Assembly (NCBI GenBank): GCA_020636495.1
Contig: JACJXQ010000008.1
Location: 1,116,001-1,180,000 of the forward strand
Direction of reading: 5' to 3'
Origin: Chitinophagales bacterium
Lineage (GTDB): Bacteria; Bacteroidota; Bacteroidia; Chitinophagales; Chitinophagaceae
Length of the DNA: 64,000 nt
Shown here piece by piece: positions 34,480 through 43,355 of this stretch. How positions within the stretch are numbered: the stretch's first letter is position 1; every line of letters begins with the position of its first letter. The notes under the pieces were generated by a model. The model was not told the DNA's origin, did not search any database, and worked only from the letters and a program-made list of their open reading frames with translations. The position numbers and the translations under genes are program-made.

Positions 34480-35808
34480 ATGTCCGATATAACATATTCA
34501 ATAGATAATATACTTGCCAACCTGAATATTGAGGCGCTGAATGAAATGCAGCTGGCTTCTGTAGCAGGAAATAAAGAGCATGATAATGTGCTGTTGCTTT
34601 CTGCAACAGGTTCAGGAAAAACACTTGCGTTCTTACTTCCTGTACTGGACAGACTAGACCCAGGGGTGAAAACAACACAGGCGCTTATTGTGGTCCCTTC
34701 ACGAGAGCTTGCATTACAGATAGAGAGTGTGTTCAGGCAGATGGGGACAGGCAAAAAGATAACCTGTTGCTATGGTGGGCACCTGAGAGAAACAGAAGAG
34801 AACAACCTGATAGAACCGCCGGCATTAATAGTAGGAACACCCGGCAGGCTGTGCGACCACATCCGTAGGGGAAGTATCACGGTCAATTCGATAGAGACAT
34901 TGGTGATGGATGAGTTTGATAAATCATTGGAACTAGGTTTCCAGGAGGAGGTTGCATTTATTATTGAGTCTTGTCCCAACATCAAAAAGCGAATACTTAC
35001 TTCAGCTACAGAAGCTGTTGAGATACCGGAATTTGTAGGTTTTGAACCTCATGAGCAATTGAATTTCCTGACCAGGGCAGATGATGATGACAAACTGCTG
35101 GATGTAAAAGTGGTTCACTCGCCGGATAAGAATAAAGCAGATACCCTGTTCAGGTTAATATGCCACTTGGGCAACCGTTCAACGATCATATTCTGCAATC
35201 ATCGCGACTTTGTAGATGAGACCAGTAAGATGCTGCGCGACAAAGGTATAAATAGTGTGTTCTATCACGGTGGTATGGAGCAACGCGAACGTGACAGCGC
35301 TTTGTGTAAATTCAGGAACGGCAGTTCCAATGTATTGGTGACGACTGATCTTGCTGCACGTGGTTTGGATATACCCAATATCCGCTACATCATACATTAC
35401 CAGTTGCCGCAATCGGAGGATATATACACCCATCGCAACGGGCGCACGGCAAGGATGGACGCCAGTGGTACTGTGATACTGGTACTGCATCCTGAAGAAT
35501 ATCTGCCCCCATACATTAATAAAGATGTGGAGCAGATAGAATTGCCTGAAGAAGCTGTACTGCCGGAAAAGCCTAAATGGACAACTTTGTTCATATCGGC
35601 AGGCAAGAAGGATAAGGTGAATAAAGTGGATATAGTTGGTTTCCTGGCTAAGAAGGGTGAGTTGAAGAAGGAGGATATCGGGCTGATAGAAGTGAAAGAC
35701 TTCTTTTCATTTGTAGCGGTACGCCGCTCAAAGGCCGGGCATACCTTACACATGGTAAAAGATGAGCGACTAAAGAATAAAAAACTAAAGATACATGTGG
35801 CCAAGTAG
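34480..35808 (+). CDS. DEAD-box RNA helicase, DbpA-like, with DEFD motif II
   Basis: A 442-residue ATP-dependent RNA helicase. Helicase motifs in order: Q-motif region (NEMQLASVAGN), Walker A SATGSGKT (41-48), PSRELALQ, GTPGRLCDHI, motif II DEFD (144-147, instead of DEAD), SAT, and the second RecA domain with IIFCNHRDFVDE, TDLAARGLDIPN and HRNGRTAR. The last 75 residues (VGFLAKKGELKKEDIGLIEV, then DFFSFVAVRR) match the DbpA RNA-binding domain that contacts 23S rRNA hairpin 92, so a role in large-subunit assembly is likely. ATG 34480 sits 5 nt after a TACATTTG box. Confidence 0.9.
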   Translation: MSDITYSIDNILANLNIEALNEMQLASVAGNKEHDNVLLLSATGSGKTLAFLLPVLDRLDPGVKTTQALIVVPSRELALQIESVFRQMGTGKKITCCYGGHLRETEENNLIEPPALIVGTPGRLCDHIRRGSITVNSIETLVMDEFDKSLELGFQEEVAFIIESCPNIKKRILTSATEAVEIPEFVGFEPHEQLNFLTRADDDDKLLDVKVVHSPDKNKADTLFRLICHLGNRSTIIFCNHRDFVDETSKMLRDKGINSVFYHGGMEQRERDSALCKFRNGSSNVLVTTDLAARGLDIPNIRYIIHYQLPQSEDIYTHRNGRTARMDASGTVILVLHPEEYLPPYINKDVEQIELPEEAVLPEKPKWTTLFISAGKKDKVNKVDIVGFLAKKGELKKEDIGLIEVKDFFSFVAVRRSKAGHTLHMVKDERLKNKKLKIHVAK

Positions 35809-35886
35809 TTAGCAGGTTAAGTTTCCAATATGGATACTCATTTACCGGCAAACGACTAACTTTGCATCCGCGAAAGAACAAACGAT

Positions 35887-36933
35887 ATGACAGACCTTTC
35901 AAATTTCGATCCCAATTCGGTTGGGCTGACATCTAACAACATATTCGGGTTGCCTTTTACTGAGGAAGAAGCAGAGCTCATATTATTGCCTGTACCCTGG
36001 GAGGTGACCATATCATATAGGGAAGGTACATCGCGCGGGCCGGAACATATATTCCAGGCATCAATGCAGGTAGACCTGTACGACCCGGATGTGACCGATG
36101 CCTGGAAGAAGGGTATCTACATGATGCCCGTAGATAAAGAGGTTCGTGTAAAGAGCGATTATAAACGCCAATGTGCTGAGCTTATTATTCGTCACCTTGA
36201 GGATGGTGGGGTAGTTGCAGACAATGAACACCTTTCAGGTAAACTGAACGAAGTAAACGAAGGTTCTGCATGGATGATAGACTGGGTGAAGAACCATGCT
36301 GCTGATCTGTTGAAAAAAGGTAAAAAGGTAGGATTGGTAGGTGGTGATCACAGCACGCCTCTTGGTTTGATAAAAGCTTTGTCTGAAGTTCATAACAACT
36401 TCGGGATATTGCAGGTAGATGCTCATGCCGATCTGCGCGAGGCTTATGAGAATTTTACCTATTCGCATGCCTCTATTATGTATAACGTACTGAAAGAAGT
36501 GCCGCAGGTAAGCAAGCTGGTGCAGGTAGGTATCCGTGATTATTGCGATGAAGAATTGGTGATGATACAAAGTAACCCCGAGCGTATCTCTACATGGTTC
36601 GATAAAGACATCAAAGAGAAACAATACGATGGTGTTACATGGAGAGCTATCTGCAGGAACATCATCGACGAATTGCCGCAAAAGGTTTATATCAGCTTTG
36701 ATATAGATGGCCTGGACCCCAAGTTGTGTCCTAATACAGGTACGCCCGTACCGGGTGGGTTTGAGCTGGAGCAGGTTTTTTACCTCTTTAAACTATTGTA
36801 CGAAAGTGGCCGCGAACTGGTAGGTTTCGACCTGAACGAAGTATCTGCCGGAGAGCATAACCACGACGGTATTGACAGTATCGTAGGTGCCCGTGCCCTG
36901 TACAAGATGTGCAATTTCATGTTGGGTAAATAA
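35887..36933 (+). CDS. Ureohydrolase (agmatinase/arginase family)
   Basis: A 348-residue binuclear manganese hydrolase. Metal ligands appear in GLVGGDHSTPLG (His), VDAHADLR (Asp-His-Asp) and SFDIDGLDP (Asp pair). Arginase, agmatinase, guanidinobutyrase or formimidoylglutamase activity are all possible; no polyamine or histidine-degradation gene is adjacent to decide, and the cyclodeaminase-like gene 4 kb away is on its own. The N-terminal 70 residues with PVPWEVTISYREGTSRGPEH are typical of the Bacteroidota 'agmatinase family'. TAACTTTG at 35857-35864 is a good -7 box 22 nt before the ATG. Confidence 0.85.
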   Translation: MTDLSNFDPNSVGLTSNNIFGLPFTEEEAELILLPVPWEVTISYREGTSRGPEHIFQASMQVDLYDPDVTDAWKKGIYMMPVDKEVRVKSDYKRQCAELIIRHLEDGGVVADNEHLSGKLNEVNEGSAWMIDWVKNHAADLLKKGKKVGLVGGDHSTPLGLIKALSEVHNNFGILQVDAHADLREAYENFTYSHASIMYNVLKEVPQVSKLVQVGIRDYCDEELVMIQSNPERISTWFDKDIKEKQYDGVTWRAICRNIIDELPQKVYISFDIDGLDPKLCPNTGTPVPGGFELEQVFYLFKLLYESGRELVGFDLNEVSAGEHNHDGIDSIVGARALYKMCNFMLGK

Positions 36934-36964
36934 GGGTTAAGTTTCGGCTAACTATATATTTCCA

Positions 36965-36988
36965 CGTCTAAAAGCCATATTTTAGACG
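36965..36988. promoter_or_regulatory. Perfect inverted repeat abutting the UMF1 transporter start
   Basis: CGTCTAAAA (36965-36973) and TTTTAGACG (36980-36988) with a 6-nt loop; the second arm ends 1 nt before the ATG at 36990. It could be an operator for a dimeric regulator or an RNA hairpin that hides or presents the start codon. Confidence 0.5.
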
Positions 36989-36989
36989 C

Positions 36990-38318
36990 ATGGAAAATGC
37001 AACAAAGCCTGCAGCTAAAAAACTGCAACGTGCATGGGCTATGTACGACTGGGGAAACTCTGCCTACAACCTTGTTATTACATCTACAATTTTCCCGGCA
37101 TACTACATTGCCATTACTACCAATGAGAATGCCGCAGTTAGCGACCAGGTGTCGTTTTTCGGGATGCAGATAACCAATACCGTACTGCAGGATTATACGC
37201 TGTCACTTGCTTACCTTGTTATCGCTTTCCTATCACCTATATTATCATCCATTGCAGACTACCGTGGTAATAAAAAGAAGTACATGCGCTTCTTTACCTA
37301 TATGGGGGCGCTAGCTTGCAGCGGATTGTTCTTTTTTACAAAAGAATTTTTAGAACTGGGTATTATACTATTCGGCATAGCTGCTATAGGTTATTGTGGC
37401 AGCCTTGTTTTTTATAATGCCTTCCTGCCCGAAATAGCACCCGAAGAAGACCGTGACCGTGTCAGTGCGCAGGGCTTTGCTTATGGCTACATCGGTAGTG
37501 TTATATTACAGATCATTTGCCTGGTGTTTGTGATGAAGCCGGAACTATTCGGTATCACGGATGGTACTTTGCCTGCCCGAATATCCTTCCTGCTGGTTGG
37601 GCTGTGGTGGATGGCTTGGGCGCAGATCCCTTTCAGGGCATTACCCAAGGGAGAACCATTAGAACAACATCCCGAACACAATGTATTCAGCAATGGTTTT
37701 CATGAACTGAAAAAAGTATTGGCTCAGGTAAAACAAATGCCTGTATTACGTACATATCTTAGTGCCTTCTTCTTCTATTCTATGGGAGTGCAGACTGTTA
37801 TGCTGGCTGCGGCCGCCTTTGGTGCAAAAGAGTTGGGGTTAGAAACAGGTCAACTGATAACAACCATACTTATCATACAACTGGTGGCAATAGCCGGTGC
37901 TTATGTTATGGCCAAACTGTCAGAGCGTTTCGGTAACATAAATGTGCTGATAGGTGTGGTGATCATGTGGATGGGGATTTGTGTGTATGCTTACTTCATA
38001 CATACTGCAACGGAGTTTTATATCATAGCCACATTTGTAGGTTTGGTTATGGGCGGTATACAATCACTCAGCCGCTCTACCTACTCAAAGCTCATGCCCG
38101 AAACAAAAGATACAGCCTCTTTCTTCAGTTTTTACGATGTTACAGAAAAGGTGGCTATTGTGATAGGACTATTCTCGTTTGGGTTGATTGAGCACCTTAC
38201 CGGTAGTATGCGCAAATCTGTGCTGGCTGTGCTGGTGTTTTTTGTCGTAGGGGGCATCATTTTGTATCTTGCATTAAGAATAGCGAAGAAGCAGAACATA
38301 CAGGCTTCAGTAAGATAA
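36990..38318 (+). CDS. MFS transporter, UMF1 (Atg22-like) family
   Basis: A 442-residue membrane protein with 12 hydrophobic segments. The N-terminal motif RAWAMYDWGNSAYNLVITST and GGIQSLSRSTYSKLMP are signatures of UMF1 transporters, related to the fungal vacuolar amino-acid effluxer Atg22. Substrate unknown, amino acids being the usual guess. It follows the ureohydrolase gene by 56 nt and is followed after 6 nt by an MBL hydrolase gene, so the three may form an operon. A perfect 9-bp inverted repeat directly precedes the ATG. Confidence 0.88.
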   Translation: MENATKPAAKKLQRAWAMYDWGNSAYNLVITSTIFPAYYIAITTNENAAVSDQVSFFGMQITNTVLQDYTLSLAYLVIAFLSPILSSIADYRGNKKKYMRFFTYMGALACSGLFFFTKEFLELGIILFGIAAIGYCGSLVFYNAFLPEIAPEEDRDRVSAQGFAYGYIGSVILQIICLVFVMKPELFGITDGTLPARISFLLVGLWWMAWAQIPFRALPKGEPLEQHPEHNVFSNGFHELKKVLAQVKQMPVLRTYLSAFFFYSMGVQTVMLAAAAFGAKELGLETGQLITTILIIQLVAIAGAYVMAKLSERFGNINVLIGVVIMWMGICVYAYFIHTATEFYIIATFVGLVMGGIQSLSRSTYSKLMPETKDTASFFSFYDVTEKVAIVIGLFSFGLIEHLTGSMRKSVLAVLVFFVVGGIILYLALRIAKKQNIQASVR

Positions 38319-38324
38319 GAACAT

Positions 38325-39170
38325 ATGAAAGTACATACAGTATTAGCAGGATATTTTAAGCTGGACGGTGGTGCCATGCACGGAGTAGTACCCAAAAGCA
38401 TGTGGCAGAAAGTGAACCCGGCAGATGATGACAACATGTGTCCCTGGGCAATGCGCTGCCTGTTGATAGAACACGAAGACAGGCTGATATTGGTGGACAA
38501 TGGCATGGGCACAAAACAAGACGAAAAGTTCTTCAGCCATTTTCATCCGCATGGTGAGGATACGATAGATTCGTCACTGGCAAAACTGGGTTATACACCC
38601 ACAGATATTACAGATGTATTTCTCACGCACCTACACTTTGACCATTGCGGAGGCTCAATAAAAAGGGAAGGTGATAAACTGGTAACAGCTTTTCATAATG
38701 CTAAGTACTGGAGTAATAAGTCGCACTGGGACTGGGCACTGACACCCAACCCGCGCGAAAAGGCATCGTTCTTAAAAGAGAACATAGTGCCGATACAGGA
38801 AAGCGGCCAGCTACATTTTATTGATACGCCCGATGGAGAAGAGTGGATACCCGGTATACGTATCCATTATGTGAACGGACATACGGAGCAAATGATGTTA
38901 TTACAGGTAGATTATAATGGTAATACACTGTTATACTGCGCTGACCTTTTCCCTAGTGCAGCACACGTATCATTGCCTTGGGTAATGGCATATGATATGC
39001 GCCCACTAGATACACTGCACGAAAAAGAAAAAATGCTGGATCTGGCAGTTGCGCACAACTGGACATTCATCTTTGAACATGACCCGAAAATAGAGTGTGC
39101 TTCGCTGACGAAGGATGACAAGGGAAGGATACGAATCAAAGAGACATTCGCCCTTTCAGAAATGGGTTAA
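38325..39170 (+). CDS. Metallo-beta-lactamase-fold hydrolase
   Basis: A 281-residue cytosolic MBL-fold hydrolase, lactonase-like. Zinc ligands: FLTHLHFDHCGG (HxHxDH), VNGHTEQM (His), LYCADLFPSAAH (Asp) and the C-terminal FEHDPKI (His). The layout fits quorum-quenching lactonase/AHL-lactonase relatives, but many family members act on other esters. It starts 6 nt after the UMF1 transporter stop and is probably co-transcribed with it. Confidence 0.85.
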   Translation: MKVHTVLAGYFKLDGGAMHGVVPKSMWQKVNPADDDNMCPWAMRCLLIEHEDRLILVDNGMGTKQDEKFFSHFHPHGEDTIDSSLAKLGYTPTDITDVFLTHLHFDHCGGSIKREGDKLVTAFHNAKYWSNKSHWDWALTPNPREKASFLKENIVPIQESGQLHFIDTPDGEEWIPGIRIHYVNGHTEQMMLLQVDYNGNTLLYCADLFPSAAHVSLPWVMAYDMRPLDTLHEKEKMLDLAVAHNWTFIFEHDPKIECASLTKDDKGRIRIKETFALSEMG

Positions 39171-39227
39171 GCGGCTATAGCACATGCAATAACATAAAAG
39201 CAGGTGCGTTATAGCTGTAAATATTCT

Positions 39228-39938
39228 ATGAAACATATTCCTGCCTTATTATTAGTTGCCTGTACATGTAATGTGCATGCACAAACCGCTGATGAACTAC
39301 CTACCGGCGATAAATACGCAGTAAAGGCATATCTTTCCGGGTTATTTTCTCCGTATAACAATGATGGTTACAACTGGCGTCCTCTGGCAGAGTCGCGTGA
39401 TTATATACACCCTTCGGCAGCTGTAATGATAAGAACCCAAAGAGGTAATTTTCACGAGTTTGAAATAAGTAATGTCGATTTCAGGCATACAGATGTCAGC
39501 GAACGGTTTAAGGACCCGGCAGGCGGATATTATTACAGGCCTGTTTATAAACTCAGCAGTACACGTATCGCTTTCAGGTATGAATATATTATCACACTGG
39601 TAAAACGAAACAATACCAGGTTCATACCTACTTTAGGCTGGGCTGCCATGCCTTATTTCGACAGGTTTGCACAAATACCTTACATATCTTCCAATGTACC
39701 TGTAACAACTACCACACTTGGTATAAAATCTTTTATTGTTCCCCGTTTGCAGGTAAATGTTTCTAAAAAGGTATTTATGGACATGAATGTGCCCATATGC
39801 CTGCTGGACATGGGTACGGTGAGGCAGAATATTGCCGACCCCACACTGCCATTACGCAATCAAAAATACAGTTTGGTGGATGTGCAACTTGCGCCCAGGT
39901 ATTTCAGTGCGCGTATCGGGCTGGGGGTCAGATTATAA
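39228..39938 (+). CDS. Exported, probably outer-membrane beta-barrel protein
   Basis: A 236-residue protein with a signal peptide (MKHIPALLLVACTCNVHAQT). The mature sequence shows alternating hydrophobic and polar residues, aromatic girdle residues and an end in aromatic/hydrophobic form (PRYFSARIGLGVRL), typical of small outer-membrane barrels. ATG 39228 is used; the longer GTG frame at 39204 would spoil the signal peptide. Function unknown. It follows the MBL hydrolase gene by about 57 nt. Confidence 0.65.
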   Translation: MKHIPALLLVACTCNVHAQTADELPTGDKYAVKAYLSGLFSPYNNDGYNWRPLAESRDYIHPSAAVMIRTQRGNFHEFEISNVDFRHTDVSERFKDPAGGYYYRPVYKLSSTRIAFRYEYIITLVKRNNTRFIPTLGWAAMPYFDRFAQIPYISSNVPVTTTTLGIKSFIVPRLQVNVSKKVFMDMNVPICLLDMGTVRQNIADPTLPLRNQKYSLVDVQLAPRYFSARIGLGVRL

Positions 39939-40099
39939 AGACATTGTTAATTTAGAACCTACTCCGTGAAGTTCAATTAAGAACTATAAATTTTAATGAT
40001 ATAGCAGATTGGCTGCATGTATAATATTTTAATCGTGCGATTAGGGTGTATTTCTTTGCGCTTATGACTATTTTAGCGCACAAATACACTTCTGCAAAA

Positions 40100-40846
40100 A
40101 TGAAACTACTCGAAAATAAAACCGCCATCATTACCGGTGCCAGCAGGGGCATAGGCGAGGCCATTGCCATCAAGTTTGCTGAGCAAGGCGCTAACGTGGC
40201 TTTTACCTTCCTTTCTTCTGTTGAAAAAGCTAAGGCTTTAGAGGAAAAACTGACGGGTTTGGGCGTGAAAGCCAAAGGCTACCAGAGCGACGCGGGCGAT
40301 TTTGCTGCAGCGGAACAGTTGGTGGCTGATGTGGTAAAAGAATTTGGCGGCGTAGATATATGTGTAAACAATGCCGGCGTTTCACGCGATAACTTGTTGC
40401 TGCGCCTTACACCTGAACAGTGGGATGAGGTAATAACCGCCAACCTGAAATCTGTATATAACCTTACTAAACATGTGATACGTCATATGATGAAGGCACG
40501 TTCGGGCAGCATTATCAATATGAGCTCTGTAGTAGGTGTAAGTGGCAATGGCGGGCAAAGCAGCTATGCTGCATCTAAGGCGGGTGTAATAGGGTTCACT
40601 AAATCTATTGCACTGGAAATGGGCAGCCGTAATATCCGTTGCAATGCTATTGCCCCCGGATTTATAGAAACAGACATGACCGGCTATTTGAAAGATGGCG
40701 GGGCGGAGCAATGGTTTGCCAAAATACCATTACAACGTTTCGGCAAACCGGAGGAAGTGGCAGATGTAGCACTGTTCCTGGCTTCTGACATGAGCAGTTA
40801 TGTATCAGGACAAGTAATAGGCGTTTGTGGCGGCATGGATACATGA
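40100..40846 (+). CDS. fabG: 3-oxoacyl-ACP reductase FabG
   Basis: A 248-residue SDR enzyme that reduces 3-ketoacyl-ACP with NADPH in fatty-acid elongation. NADP-binding TGASRGIGEAIA at 12-23, NNAGVSRDNLLLR, the catalytic Ser-Tyr-Lys (INMSSVVGVSG, then SSYAASKAG) and C-terminal CGGMDT are all in place. The conserved start MKLLENKTAII at 40100 is used; 18 upstream in-frame residues look like leader. fabH follows 66 nt later, so this is a small fatty-acid synthesis cluster. Confidence 0.95.
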   Translation: MKLLENKTAIITGASRGIGEAIAIKFAEQGANVAFTFLSSVEKAKALEEKLTGLGVKAKGYQSDAGDFAAAEQLVADVVKEFGGVDICVNNAGVSRDNLLLRLTPEQWDEVITANLKSVYNLTKHVIRHMMKARSGSIINMSSVVGVSGNGGQSSYAASKAGVIGFTKSIALEMGSRNIRCNAIAPGFIETDMTGYLKDGGAEQWFAKIPLQRFGKPEEVADVALFLASDMSSYVSGQVIGVCGGMDT

Positions 40847-40912
40847 TAATAACCTTTATCTGATAGCTAATGTTCTATTAAACTCCTAATTTTACAGGAT
40901 AAATCATTTTAA

Positions 40913-41911
40913 ATGCAAAAAATCAACGCTGCGATAACAGCAGTTGGCGGATATGTTCCTGACTATATATTGACCAACAAAGAGTTGGAAACAATTATAG
41001 ATACAACGGACGAATGGATAACTACCAGGACGGGTATCAAAGAAAGGCGCATACTGAAAGGTGAAGGATTGGGATCGAGCGATATGGCGGCAGAAGCAGC
41101 AAAGAACCTTTTGAAAAAAAGAGGTATTGGTGCTGAGGAAATAGACCTGATAATTTGTGCTACTACAACACCTGATATGGTGTTCCCGGCTACGGCCAAT
41201 ATAATATCAGACAAGATAGGTGCTGTAAATGCGTTTAGCTACGATGTAAGTGCTGCGTGTAGTGGTTTCCTTTTTGCGCTTACTACGGGCGCGCAGTTCA
41301 TAGAAACAGGCAAGTACAAAAAAGTAATAGTGATAGGTGTAGACAAAATGAGTTCTATACTTAATTACGAAGACCGTGCTACCTGCATCATTTTTGGTGA
41401 CGGCAGTGGTGCGGTATTGCTTGAGCCTAATACTGAAGGTTATGGCTTGATAGATTCTAAATTGCATACAGACGGTGCCGGGCGTGCGTTTTTACATCAA
41501 AAGGCTGGTGGTTCAGTAAAGCCGGCTACTATTGAGACGGTTATGAACAAGGAGCACTATGTTTACCAGGAAGGTAAAACGGTGTTCAAGTTCGCCGTGA
41601 AGAATATGGCAGATGTGGCTGCTGATATTATGGAGCGTAACAACCTGACGTCTGAAGATGTGGCATGGTTGGTACCTCACCAGGCTAATAAGCGTATCAT
41701 TGATGCAACAGCAGAGCGTATGGGGCTGGATGAAAGCAAAGTAATGGTCAACATTCAGCGTTATGGTAATACTACCAATGGTACATTACCGCTGTGTCTG
41801 TGGGAGTGGGAAAAACAACTGCACAAGGGTGACAATATTATACTGGCAGCATTTGGTGGAGGCTTCACATGGGGGGCTACTTACATTAAGTGGGCGTATG
41901 ATACCCCCTAA
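40913..41911 (+). CDS. fabH: 3-oxoacyl-ACP synthase III FabH
   Basis: A 332-residue condensing enzyme that starts fatty-acid synthesis by joining an acyl-CoA and malonyl-ACP. DTTDEWITTRTGIKERRI near the N-terminus, active-site Cys in SAACSGFLFAL, His in WLVPHQANKRIIDA and Asn in RYGNTTNGTLPL (usual NTSAAS). The latter change, NTTNGT, is a conservative variation seen in some relatives. Follows fabG. A palindromic interspersed element overlaps the last codons. Confidence 0.95.
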   Translation: MQKINAAITAVGGYVPDYILTNKELETIIDTTDEWITTRTGIKERRILKGEGLGSSDMAAEAAKNLLKKRGIGAEEIDLIICATTTPDMVFPATANIISDKIGAVNAFSYDVSAACSGFLFALTTGAQFIETGKYKKVIVIGVDKMSSILNYEDRATCIIFGDGSGAVLLEPNTEGYGLIDSKLHTDGAGRAFLHQKAGGSVKPATIETVMNKEHYVYQEGKTVFKFAVKNMADVAADIMERNNLTSEDVAWLVPHQANKRIIDATAERMGLDESKVMVNIQRYGNTTNGTLPLCLWEWEKQLHKGDNIILAAFGGGFTWGATYIKWAYDTP

Positions 41912-41955
41912 CCCCCTGAAGTGGGAACTGTAGCCCCTTTTAAGGGTTGGGGTTA
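41904..41955. repeat. Interspersed CCCCTAACCCC-type palindromic element
   Basis: CCCCCTAACCCCCTGAAGTG pairs imperfectly with GGGTTGGGGTT about 30 nt later. The element overlaps the fabH stop codon. Similar C-rich inverted elements are common in Bacteroidota intergenic DNA (recollection); the element at 15785-15862 is related in style. Confidence 0.5.
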
Positions 41956-41968
41956 ATAAGATTTTATG

Positions 41969-41991
41969 AAGCCTGCCTTGTGCAGGCTTTT
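41969..41991 (+). terminator. fabGH terminator
   Basis: Stem AAGCCTGC/GCAGGCTT with a CTTGT-type loop and a T run. Confidence 0.75.
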
Positions 41992-42023
41992 TATTACTAT
42001 TTTGGCAATTGTAAAATATCAAA

Positions 42024-42593
42024 ATGGGATATGACCACGATGCATCTTGGGAAAGACTTGAAACTCTACTGAAGAGTAAGAAAAAAAATAAAGAAAAATG
42101 GAGTGACTTGGTAGACTATCACTTTTCAAAGGAGGACGCCATCGGGTTGTCCTTAAAAGATATTAATATTGAAAAAGATGTTGAAGAGCTAAGAGATTGG
42201 ATTACGAAACTTTTCAGAACAGAGCCAATTCCACCTAATACTGATGCAATATGGATAGGTGTATTCAAAGCAACGTACGAGAATAGGGAGATATATGCAT
42301 CGTACTGTATAGGAAGTACTCAATACACTGAGAGTAATATTGAATGGGCAACAGAGCCAACCTATATGCCTGAAAATAGATATTTTGTTATTGATGGGGT
42401 GAACGAACTGTTAAGTATTATTAACGACTCCGATGATAGATTTGCATTCTTAGATTGGATTTTACCCTTGGGATACTACTGTTTTATTTTAAGCGACATA
42501 GTTGTCCAGTGTACACTGTATAATGATTTATTGCCAGACGGTATTCATATAGTTTGTGGGTATGACGAAGGCGATTACATTGAGTTAACTTAA
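42024..42593 (+). CDS. Cytosolic protein of unknown function
   Basis: A 189-residue acidic protein without signal or membrane segment. The N-terminus is helical and charged (SWERLETLLKSKKKNKEKW), the middle has WIGVFKATYENREIYASYC and an YFVIDGVNELLSIINDSDDR stretch, and the C-terminus is acidic. Size and acidity resemble small immunity-type proteins, but no toxin gene is near and I recognise no family. Base composition (AT-richer than its neighbours) hints at later arrival. Confidence 0.55.
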   Translation: MGYDHDASWERLETLLKSKKKNKEKWSDLVDYHFSKEDAIGLSLKDINIEKDVEELRDWITKLFRTEPIPPNTDAIWIGVFKATYENREIYASYCIGSTQYTESNIEWATEPTYMPENRYFVIDGVNELLSIINDSDDRFAFLDWILPLGYYCFILSDIVVQCTLYNDLLPDGIHIVCGYDEGDYIELT

Positions 42594-42659
42594 ATGTTTT
42601 CCTAGGCCTGCGTAGAGTGGGTTTTGTTGTATTAAAGGCATTCTGTTTATTTTTAAGGT

Positions 42660-43007
42660 ATGCTGCGCGATATAGACAATTACTTTCTGCAACTAGAAGA
42701 GCCGTACAAAAGCACCATGCTCTTTCTGCGTAGTTACATCCTATCGCTTAGCGACAAAATAACCGAGGAATGGAGATACAGGATGCCGGTCTATTATTAC
42801 AAAGGCAAAATGTTCTGTTATATCCGCGTACATAAAAAGTATAAAGAACCCTATATCGGCGTTGTAGAAGGAGGAAAGATAGAACACCCCAACCTGCTGA
42901 AAGAAGACCGTGCCCGCATGAAAATATTTCTGATCGATCCTTCAGAAGACATTCCAGTAGATACAATAAAAGAAGTGCTGGAGATAGCGATGACGTTTTA
43001 TAAATAG
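42660..43007 (+). CDS. DUF1801 (YdhG-like) family protein
   Basis: A 115-residue cytosolic protein. EEWRYRMPVYYYKGKMFCYI and IGVVEGGKIEHPNLLKEDRA are the family's central blocks and the C-terminal VLEIAMTFYK helix is typical. The fold is alpha/beta (YdhG/YjdI-like); biochemical role unknown. It converges on the MmcQ/YjbR gene with a 4-nt gap. Confidence 0.75.
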   Translation: MLRDIDNYFLQLEEPYKSTMLFLRSYILSLSDKITEEWRYRMPVYYYKGKMFCYIRVHKKYKEPYIGVVEGGKIEHPNLLKEDRARMKIFLIDPSEDIPVDTIKEVLEIAMTFYK

Positions 43008-43011
43008 AAGA

Positions 43012-43353
43012 CTATTCTACCCTGTATTTATCAGCCAGTTTTTTAGGGGCAACGGTACAGTAAGCAACGGTAAGTATATCCTGTAGCATGTCTTTGCGGA
43101 TGGTTCTCAGGTTGGCGTGTGTCCAGCCCTGTTTGCCCCATGCATTGGGTACAGGGTAGATAACATTCTTATCAAAGGTGCAAAAAACATCCTGATCGAG
43201 CGGAGTAAGTTTCAAGGTCATGCGTTTCTCGGGTCCATTCATAGTGGCAAATATCTTCTTTTTCACTTTGAATGATGTTTTGTCAAAGTGTGGTTCCTCG
43301 GTCACTTCGTCAAAAGCAAGTGCTAGTTCGCGTGCTGTTTGAGAGGAGACCAT
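43012..43353 (-). CDS. MmcQ/YjbR family protein
   Basis: A 113-residue cytosolic protein of the MmcQ/YjbR (DUF419) family: EEPHFDKTSFKVKKKIFATM, then MTLKLTPLDQDVF, then a WTHANLRTIRKDMLQDIL segment. The double-wing fold resembles DNA-binding proteins; function is unproven. The upstream lipoprotein gene ends 2 nt before its start, so the two are co-transcribed. Confidence 0.82.
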   Translation of the reverse strand: MVSSQTARELALAFDEVTEEPHFDKTSFKVKKKIFATMNGPEKRMTLKLTPLDQDVFCTFDKNVIYPVPNAWGKQGWTHANLRTIRKDMLQDILTVAYCTVAPKKLADKYRVE

Positions 43354-43355
43354 AA

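Noticed and set aside
31442..36933. Histidine-degradation (hut) pathway from cyclodeaminase-like and ureohydrolase genes
   Set aside because: No hutH, hutU or hutI is present, the genes are 4 kb apart with unrelated genes between, and the cyclodeaminase match is weak.
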